Below are positions 18,278 to 25,626 of a stretch of 25,626 nucleotides of DNA, one piece after another. Both the position numbers and the translations under genes were made by a program. The first letter of the stretch is position 1; every line of letters begins with the position of its first letter. Origin of the DNA: Polymyxa betae (taxonomy: Eukaryota > Endomyxa > Phytomyxea > Plasmodiophorida > Plasmodiophoridae); assembly GCA_003693705.1 (NCBI GenBank), contig RBZT01000955.1, positions 1 to 25,626 of the forward strand, in the 5' to 3' direction. The notes beneath the pieces were generated by a model. That model was not told where the DNA came from and did no database searches. It worked only from the letters and a program-made list of their open reading frames with translations.

Positions 18278-21200
18278 TTAGTTTATTATCAAGGCATCTT
18301 TATCACATATGCACATATCGTGAGGAGCATTTATTGGTGTGCAAACTTGAAATGGTGAATATGGCGATATTCTTGTCACTGACGAGATCGCGAAATGATT
18401 CTGGAAAAACGATTGACGCGCTCTACGAGCACGATTGCGGTTACTATCATCTAAGACATGGACCTATTCACAAAGTAAATGATCCTGATGAAGAGAGATT
18501 ATATGACAGACCTTAACAATAGCCTTAACTTGGCCTGTGTCGATATCGCTAATCACGAATCGCCATTGATCGGCTTTTAAGAACGTCCATGCCCCAGATA
18601 CTGTGCTTCTAGACGAAGACCACTAGACACAAACTTAGTATACTTTTAAGGAAAATTGAACGCAAGCAAAATCGCAAACGAAAATTTCGAAAAGAATGAC
18701 AGAAGAATTACCCCTTTCTCAACAGTAGTAGTTTGTGAAAACTGTACTTGACCGGAAGAGTCAATAAACTGGAACTTAAGCTGTTTAGTCTTTTTTATAC
18801 AGCTGGTCTCGTTCCAGCCAATCGAGATATCTGAACAACATAGTGAGAATGTGATAAATGGGACTTTAACTATACTTAACAGATATTATCGGGTAATCCC
18901 AACAGAATATTGGGACGGGATCCTGATTCAACTGACACATCATCAATCTGTACGAATGTGATACATTTATCAGCTTCAGGCGGTCTCCACCTGAAAGTTT
19001 GGAAATTTCAGTCTGGGCACACATTCTTTATTGCCCTTTACCAAGAAGGATTTGCTTGTATTTCCAGCATAAACCTTTCAGGATCCATCTTAGCTCCAGA
19101 AGCTGCTTTTCCAGCATCGACATCAACTGTGATTTGAAAAACCGAGTGCTCTTCACCTAAACTCATCTCAACACTTGGCCATATAATTCCTATCATGAAC
19201 AAAGAATAATAGCGAACCTCTGGAAATATCGTTTAGATTAGCGTCGAATTTAGTGTTGCTTGCTCGAATCTGTCTGACACTGATAATAGATTCTAAATTC
19301 AATTGCCGACAGCCCAGTTGTCGCCATGACTCTGTCTCATTATTAATTAAGGAGACAGCTTTCTCAGCTGATATATGATTGAACATTTCGACATTATGGG
19401 CACAATGAAATCTTACCAACAAGCCTCCATAACGTCGTATTTGTTCTTTCTTCTGTATAAACCGAGCAGCTGCATCTCACAGATGGTATGCTAAGGTCTT
19501 TACATGATCTATCTGGAACTGTTCTTAACAGAGACACTCCATCGGTTATCTCGTCCAGGTCATCCTGGCTTGGTTTCAGCAACATATCAGCCTGGTAATA
19601 TATTTCAGCTTCATCAAGATATGTCATGGTGGATAGATCTTGCCAAGGTAGCATGAAGATCTAATCCAGTCATTAGTCGATCTGTATTCGAGCGAAGCTG
19701 GTTATGATATCCGGTGTGATTCGGTGTAAAAAAAAACAAAGCTGGCAGATTGTACTCGATAGTTAACGTCATCGTCTCTGATAGCTTCCCATATCCTGTA
19801 TACCAGAATTAATTCGGCAACATCCCGTAATCATCAGATAGCATCAAACAAATAGCATCGAACAAATGCACAAAAAAAGGCCAACTTCAACAGCTCAGCA
19901 TTACAGACACCAAATGTAGAGAAAACACTGCTTTGTAAACGTTAATAAACCAGATGACGATCACGAGAAAAGAAGCCATCGGAGGCATGAATTCTTACCA
20001 AGACCATGATCTCCCATAAGGATGACGGTTGTATCATCATCGATAGATCGCATAAACATCTCCAGATCTGCATCCAACAATCCAACACGGCTATACGTTC
20101 TTTCATGAGCTTCGTTTGTTTTCAGAATCGAAAAGGTCGGTTTAGATACCGCCTGTGATATGAGAGAGTCAAATCATAAGAACAAACATCGTCCTGCTGG
20201 ATTGATAGACCTTATACTGCGATATGAATTGATTCAAATAACTGAACAGATGTCGATGCATGTACTGGCCCGCGTAGCAAATATGCTTAACAGTCGAATC
20301 GCTGAAGAAATCGTGTACTCGCATATGCTTCATAATCATGCACATAACATTGCCTAATGTATGATCTGCAATCGTTGTGAATCTTGTTTGAAAGCGATCA
20401 GTGACACATTATGAACAAACAGCAGAATGCATACGTGTCCATGAATGAGGCTATCTCTACATCTGTCAAATCTGCTTTCACTTTACGACGAATTATACGA
20501 GCCATGGATCCCGTATTCTTAACGCATCCTTCCTCGATAAATCTGATTAATGAAACCCCATTACAAAATTGCTGTAAGATGTTCCTGCTCGTAAGAAAAC
20601 ATACGATGTCGCATAACCCGCATGTCGGTATCGATCAATGATGGACACGAAGCTTTCATTACTGTCTGCATACTTGCTCGATGACATTCCAAACATGACA
20701 GGTGTGAAATTCATCTTGGTTCCTTTCCCAACTGTGTTGAACCTAAACCTGATAAGAACAGATATTTAGTAACTGGATTATGACATAATCACCGAATAAA
20801 ATCACTGAGCCGATGGCTCTTGCTCTGCATCATAAAGGACAGCGTCCTAGGCAACGTTCGTATAGCATGTTCTCTTGTTAAGGAATCGACAAGAATTAAG
20901 ACGACGTGGTTTGGTCGGGAACTCTTCCGCCCAATCTCATCTCGGGGTTGAACACGAAGATGCCAATCTCGAATCACACGACCATCTTCATTGACACATT
21001 TTACGAATATAGCTTCATCATTCGGATTCAGCTCAACATCATCTATCTATATTGACATTAGAATACGAGATATCAATAAATACAGATGATGCTACGAGTG
21101 GTTTCGGATAGGTGACATTGATTGAATTGGCAGTCTGGTAGAGAACACGTCCAGGACAGCGATTTGGAATGAGTTGAAGATATCGATTACCTACTATACG

Positions 21201-21681
21201 ACTAACTCGAGCTGAAGGTCGTTTACAAGGTTCTGGTATAGATAAACCCGGATCTCGCCATTGGGAATAAAACTGGTCATCGACCTGATCCGGTATTTGA
21301 ACTGGGCATGATCCAGCACGTAGGCTTGGGGTATCCTAATGAATATCCTATTAAGATACGAAATGTGGGAACATAACAGATTAAACGAACAGAGCAACAC
21401 CAGATGTTTAAGCGACAAATACTCGAAACGTGGATCATAAAAACATGGTAAAATAATAGTAAAACAAGTAGCAAGCAAATTGCAGATGTTACGAAGGTGT
21501 ATCAATATACCCAGATAGATTTCGGGAGCAAGTAATTAGGTCTTTTGACAATAACGGATCTCTGCTGTAGACTAAAAAATTGTTGTGATAGCTGAGTAAA
21601 GACATAGATGAAGGTGAATGAGAGAATAGCGGCAACTAGATGAAGAGGTCGTCGTCCTACATGAAGACCCGGTCCTCTCAT
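18278..21681 (-). CDS. DUF229 family membrane-anchored protein (alkaline-phosphatase/sulfatase fold)
   Basis: DUF229 proteins have a sulfatase-like fold behind an N-terminal anchor; the reaction is unproven. The start at 21681 is followed by basic residues and one helix (VAAILSFTFIYVF), so the domain should be lumenal or extracellular. Core motifs after splicing are RPNHVVLILVDSLTREHAIR (first metal-site region), DFIR then RFNTVGKGTKMNFTPVMFGM, KTNEAHERTYSRVGLLDADL, TTVILMGDHGLG (metal-binding Asp-His) then YGKLSETMTLTIEYNLPALF, GLDLHATLADMLL, and RSCKDLSIPSVRCSCS. About 300 further residues follow, ending in CICDKDALIIN. There are more than ten introns, including a 175-nt one (21336-21510) near the 5' end and a GC-AG one (19592-19643). 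One junction near 18608 is unresolved. The family is clear; substrate unknown. Confidence 0.85.
19592..19643 (-). other. GC-AG intron in the DUF229 gene
   Basis: The 52-nt minus-strand stretch begins GCAAGA and ends TTACCAG. No GT dinucleotide exists in the interval between the conserved exons, so a canonical donor is impossible. Using GC joins GLDLHATL to ADMLL in frame, which fits the DUF229 pattern of DIHATL followed by an acidic or small residue. Without splicing the frame stops. Confidence 0.72.
21336..21510 (-). other. Long (175-nt) first intron of the DUF229 gene
   Basis: It connects LLPKSIW to DTPSLRAGSCPVQIPDQVDD in frame. At 175 nt it is over three times the usual intron length here. 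It could be two introns around a small exon, or hold another element; no snoRNA box pair is obvious. Confidence 0.5.
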
Positions 21682-22269
21682 GAATTCATTCCAGATACGA
21701 CAATCGATCAGATATTCATATCACGATCTCTACCTAATCTTGAATCTAGGTATGGCTTAAGAGGTGGAAATCGTTTTTAATGAACCCTTAGTCGTAACTG
21801 GCATCACAATATAGGCCATAACAGTCCAGACGAAGAGCACATTCGAATGAATAACACACCCAATCCTAATATGGTTTTACCTACATCAAGGTAGAAGTAG
21901 AAACAGATGATTGTTTGTTAATTATAAGTTGTGGCTCCTTTTGACGATTGACTCGGCAATGAAAACATTGTCGTCCATCTCCTGCCATTTCATTTGATAT
22001 TGTGTATTTAAAGAGCCTGTTGGCGTCCATCTCCTGCCCTTTCATTTGATATTGTGTATCTATAGGGCCTGTTCACCTGCCATTTCATTTGATTGTAACA
22101 CAAGTTATATCTCCGTGATATCCTTCATTCTATATATGTAGAGATACATTCACTTTTTTGTTATTTCTAAGGCACTTGTGACTGCTTCCAGACGAAATAG
22201 CCTCCTCGCGAACTCGCTCTAAATCGCACTTCTGACAGACCATTTATCAAAAACAGTGGATTTTTGAAC
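21682..22269. other. Gene-poor spacer
   Basis: Between the DUF229 start and the stop of the next minus-strand gene there is no supported coding frame. It holds the DUF229 promoter and the tandem repeat at 21972-22092. A GGTTCGAATCC element at 22431 lies outside it and does not form a tRNA. Confidence 0.5.
21972..22092 (+). repeat. 52-bp tandem repeat, about 2.3 copies
   Basis: A unit starting CGTCCATCTCCTGCC at 21972 is repeated at 22024 with few changes (period 52 bp), sharing TTTCATTTGATATTGTGTAT and a GCCTGTT end. A third, shortened copy (CCTGCCATTTCATTTGAT) begins at 22076. It lies upstream of the DUF229 gene. The copies differ enough to be old, and nothing suggests a mobile element. Confidence 0.85.
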
Positions 22270-24173
22270 CTAAAAAGCTGCCCTGGTTATCTGGTTGATC
22301 ATTCGTTTGACGTTTTCGTGATCGTCAATTCTTGGTGATGAGACACTCAGGCATCGAATGTTCAGCACTAGTATTGCTTTGTACAGCAAGCTCTCGATAA
22401 GGCTTTTGACAGGAACCGCAAAGGCGCAAATTAGGTTCGAATCCAGTCGATTGATATATTGCTATGAGCGGAGATGATTTCAACTTATCAACGAGTTCTC
22501 ATCTCGGTCTCGAATGCAGCAGAATGACCAGGGTGATTTGAATGGCTCAGTGATAGGAGCTTTTTGTTAATTTAATCAATATAACCAGGAGGGGCTATCA
22601 GGGTTGATTAGAGTTAGTGTTAACTGAATCAATTAAATCATATTATCAACACTGCTAACAAAAGGTATTGGAGCGAAACCAAATATCCAATGGGACATTG
22701 GCACATCAGCTTTAGGATTTGCAAATATACGGTACAAAGGTTCATTGTTATCAAGCTATTATTATCGTTTAAAGCAAGGAAACAAGTCGCCAATGGAATT
22801 CTGGTCGTGCCCTTCATTGCCACAATCGCAGAACAAATTCGCATTGGATGCTGAAAATGTGGTAGCCTGAGACGTTTCAGATTGGTGAAGCTGGCTGAGG
22901 GAGGGACATGGACAAGAATCTTATCTGGTCACTCTTCTCGCATCATTTGTACATGTGTTGTGGTCATCGAACAAGCGTTGCATCCTGATTCGAATAAGCT
23001 GAATAGACCAGCAATAGCGCCTCTATAGTTTGGCAGTGATCGATACGCTGCCTGAAAAGTAGTGACGATGCTTGAGAGCATAAGACGTCTTCGGCCGTTA
23101 CAGAATTAACAACTATGAGCTTCACGAGTCGGGAGAAGCCAATTCTATACTTGAAGGCGAGAAGCAAGAATAACAACTTAGGAAAGATACAAATAAACAG
23201 GAGCTGACAGAGATTGAAGTGTTCTTAAGACCAGGTTCGGCAAATACACCATCAACCGAAGATTCCGATCCCATCACCAACCGCATTGACTGAATGAGCA
23301 GATACGTAGAATCGAACTTAACAATTATGCTGTATAGTGGTAGAAGCATCAAAGTTAAAGATGAAGAGTGAAGTGTCCATTGGTAATCACAATCATTGCA
23401 ATATCATCAACCTTGATGAATATGACATAGAACAGAAACTTTTTGATCGATGCGATTTTTGGGTACGACAGCCTTCCAGCAAAAGCATTCTGCTCTTTAC
23501 CATCATAATCGTTCGCTCTCTTCGTTGGTGGGAGGAGAAATTTTCGCTTTGGAACGCTAAAGCAGAGACTGCAGGCAAAAAATTTGTAAGACAGGAAGTA
23601 TAAAGACACAACAGACTTACCTTTGAAAGATTGGTCAGTATGGCGTATTCTCAAAGTCACAGACGTTCAGGAGACGTCGCCAACGAGCCGTTAGCAAGCG
23701 ATCACCAGAGCATAATGGAATCGGGCTCTTCAAAGAAATTAACAGGAGGCATTTTAATAGCAAGGAATCGTTAAAAAAAGAGGCAATCGCCGTGTGTCGA
23801 GGAATCAGCATTTTCTGAGGGCGAAGAGGAGCATTCTGGACAACATTATGACTCATTTACTCAGTGTACAATTCTGATACCGAATAGACAGATCATCTGA
23901 TTTTGTTTGTTGGGCTTGCAGTGGATTGCCGGCAAAATCGTGTCGACGAAGACATTCGCCAAAAGCTTGGATAATGATAGGGCCATGCTTTCGTCTTCGA
24001 TACAAAAGCACTGATAGTTGAATCTGCAAGATGTTTCCAAGCCAGGTAAGGGTTTGATCCCCCCCAAGAGAGAACTGAACAGAACTCTCAGCATCATCTG
24101 AATCTGCATGAATAAATGAATAAATACGTAAGAATGTGGATGGGCGTGGAGGTCGCCGTGTGTGCGATTGCAT
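22270..24173 (-). CDS. Unidentified multi-exon helical, Cys-rich protein
   Basis: Several minus-strand exons look coding and lie in order, but not every junction could be set. The start at 24173 gives MQSHTRRPPRPSTFL, then SLGGDQTLTWLGNILQIQLS. Later pieces are MLIPRHTAIASFFNDSLL, SGDRLLTARWRRLLN, a 44-nt intron leading to VSLLCLYTSCLTNFLPAVSA, KYRIGFSRLVKLIVVNSVTA, RQRIDHCQTIEALLLVYSAY, NANLFCDCGNEGHDQNSIGD, ADVPMSHWIFGFAPIPLLAV, and finally YKAILVLNIRCLSVSSPRID before the stop at 22270. The hydrophobic pattern resembles stacked helices of HEAT/armadillo type. The CDCGNEGH piece recalls the end of a UBR-type zinc finger, but the rest of that finger is not visible. I could not name a family. 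It might be two genes. Confidence 0.42.
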
Positions 24174-24308
24174 TAATACTTTCTATGTGGAGAATGCAAC
24201 AGGATATTGGGATCAGTAACATAGTTGGCTTTTCCCTCTCAGTTTAAACAAGTTTCAACCCAAAGTCAGGTATTGGACTTTTATTCGAAACGACAGAATG
24301 GGCTGAAA

Positions 24309-24946
24309 TCACAGAATCTGGGAAGCTTTGGAGATGTGTACGGCAAACCGATGTCCTATTACTACAACATAACATAGAATGGAATCATACAAATAAAACA
24401 GATGCATCCACATGGTAGCAACTTGAATATGACCAGACATAACGTATTCATTGAGGATCCGGCAACAAAACGGAAGAATAAGGAGAGCGAACACGAAATA
24501 CTGAACTTGCTTATGACGCCACTGCTTATTATTCCAATTACATATTATTACTTGCAAGTAAAAGTATATGAACGGGATCGGTAATGATAGAGCAGAGCCA
24601 AATGCATGATTTGATAGGATTGCTGCATCGAGAATAGATAGAGAGAAACCTAAAAAGAACAATGCCAATGCCAATAGCTTGTAATTGTGCTGTCCACGTT
24701 TAAACCCACGGTTGAACACGAATCCTGCATAAAGAGCAGTTAGCATGGAAAATGCAGCAGCTCTAAACATGAAGTTCATGCAGAGTTTCGACCAAGGTTG
24801 AACATGGGGTCGGATAACAGCAGCGAATATACAGCCTGAGATAGAAGGGGCAGTGTTGCAAGTAGACAGGCCATTATCCATCGTTTGGCATTATTGTTGG
24901 AAGTCTTGGTATCGGGAATCGGTCCATCAAACAGGATAGATTCCAT
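24309..24946 (-). CDS. Unidentified polytopic membrane protein
   Basis: The start at 24946 follows an in-frame stop. The first exon gives MESILFDGPIPDTKTSNNNA then RWIMACLLATLPLLSQAVYS; a 41-nt intron (about 24754-24794) leads into AAAFSMLTALYAGFVFNRG. About five further hydrophobic segments follow, among them KLLALALFFLGFSLSILDAA, SLPIPFIYFYLQ, FVFALLILPFCCRIL and LYDSILCYVVVIG. The total is about 195-200 residues with five or six helices. A GT...AG stretch of 30 nt after FIYFYLQ is a multiple of three and may be a retained or facultative intron. I do not recognise the family. Confidence 0.6.
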
Positions 24947-25626
24947 TGCTTTTAAGATGGTGCATTAATTTGGTTTAGCAACGGTTTGCGTAATCTGCGA
25001 GACGAGTGAGCATTGGCAGTGATTGGTTGGTATCACTGATATCAAGGTATGATGAGAAAATGAGTCTGTTTTACAAATTCGTCAATGATGTTCTCACTAC
25101 TCATTGTACTGTTTTTGTTAAATCAATCTGGTAGACGAAATCATCTGTTGCCGAGATCAAAATTGGACTGAATTCAGCTCGCTACAGTCAGCTGGGATCT
25201 CAATAGATCCTGTGTGGAAAGAATCCCTATTTCGTAATATGCCAATGAATGTTATCGATAACGAATACATTGATGAGCACATCTGCTGAGATATTGACCT
25301 GGAAAAGGGACAATTACCTACGTTGCTGTTATAAGGAGTATGTCGTATTACCTGATCATATGGTGGGGTGGTATCCATGAGTCTATTATTTCCCAGCATG
25401 ACCTTATGGCTTCCAACATGTGCTATGTATCACGAGTCATGATCCACGATCAGTTCTGGTAGGTGTCAGATACAGTCGTCCTTTGCAATTGTTATTGCCT
25501 TATTGGATACTCGGTCGTGGTAAAGCGTTTCCTCTCTGAAACCAGATCTTGATCGTTTAGCTATGTTCGCCCTGCTTCATGACTGAATGTGTTTGACTTT
25601 TTTTAGTACATCCTGATCTGATTCGC
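24947..25626. other. Right-end stretch, little supported
   Basis: This should hold the promoter of the membrane protein. On the minus strand an ATG at 25378 (or 25399) followed by a GT-AG intron of about 50 nt gives MDTTPPYDQVNISADVLIN, then further splicing would be needed. It may be the 5' exon of a small gene. Past 25400 I see nothing recognisable on either strand. Confidence 0.3.

Noticed and set aside
21055-21105. 4-bp duplication (GATAGAT) causing a frameshift in the DUF229 gene
   Set aside because: A normal 37-nt GT-AG intron with a CTAAT branch-like site restores the frame without any mutation.
22425-22450. GGTTCGAATCC as a tRNA T-arm
   Set aside because: The flanking bases do not form a T-stem or acceptor stem, and the stretch reads as an exon on the minus strand.
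23337-23603. Plus-strand frame of 88 residues
   Set aside because: The minus-strand exons across the same stretch join neighbouring exons by an ordinary intron; the plus frame has no family features. Not fully excluded.
1-25626. A defence island, prophage, CRISPR or other mobile system
   Set aside because: All recognisable genes are eukaryotic housekeeping or membrane genes with spliceosomal introns; no transposase, integrase, terminal repeat or CRISPR-type array is visible.

Overview
The window is nuclear DNA from a compact, intron-rich eukaryote. Almost every recognisable gene is cut by spliceosomal introns of about 36-60 nt with GT...AG ends. Joining exons across them restores long, conserved proteins in the right frame. 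TAA, TAG and TGA all act as stops, so the code looks standard. The gene set includes a mitochondrial HslU ATPase, a CCDC148-type coiled-coil protein known from flagellated lineages, ARL16, NAA40, and an APC permease and DUF229 protein of protist type. This suggests a free-living or flagellated protist or a deep-branching relative of fungi and animals. The sequence alone does not fix the lineage.

Layout. 1-1788 (-): APC amino-acid permease, open at the left edge. 1952-3746 (+): mitochondrial RCC1-like protein. 3896-4821 (-): mitochondrial carrier. 5136-6062 (-): intronless type II membrane glycosyltransferase-like protein. 6148-6555 (-): FAM32A, divergent from 6719/6773-8503 (+): CCDC148-like protein. 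8540-10205: plus-strand coding exons that I could not assemble fully. 10236-12227 (-): HslU. 12426-13086 (-): nuclear cap-binding protein CBP20. 13218-14718 (-): RAD60/NIP45 with two SUMO-like domains. 14909-15570 (+): POLE3 histone-fold protein. 15600-16261 (-): ARL16. 16349-16693 (-): ribosomal P1. 17310-18183 (-): NAA40. 18278-21681 (-): DUF229 protein of sulfatase-like fold. 21682-22269: gene-poor stretch with a 52-bp tandem repeat. 22270-24173 (-): unidentified helical, Cys-rich multi-exon protein. 24309-24946 (-): unidentified polytopic membrane protein. 24947-25626: little that can be supported.

The genes are packed with gaps of about 30-200 bp and do not form an operon. Themes are mitochondrial function (RCC1-like, carrier, HslU), RNA and chromatin housekeeping (CBP20, FAM32A, POLE3, RAD60, NAA40, P1) and cilium or small-GTPase functions (CCDC148, ARL16). 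Points that stand out are a 5-nt microexon in HslU, a GC-AG intron in the DUF229 gene, an intronless glycosyltransferase among intron-rich neighbours, an ARL16 with degenerate GTPase motifs, and the unassigned exon-rich stretch at 8.5-10.2 kb. I saw no tRNA, rRNA, CRISPR array or mobile element.
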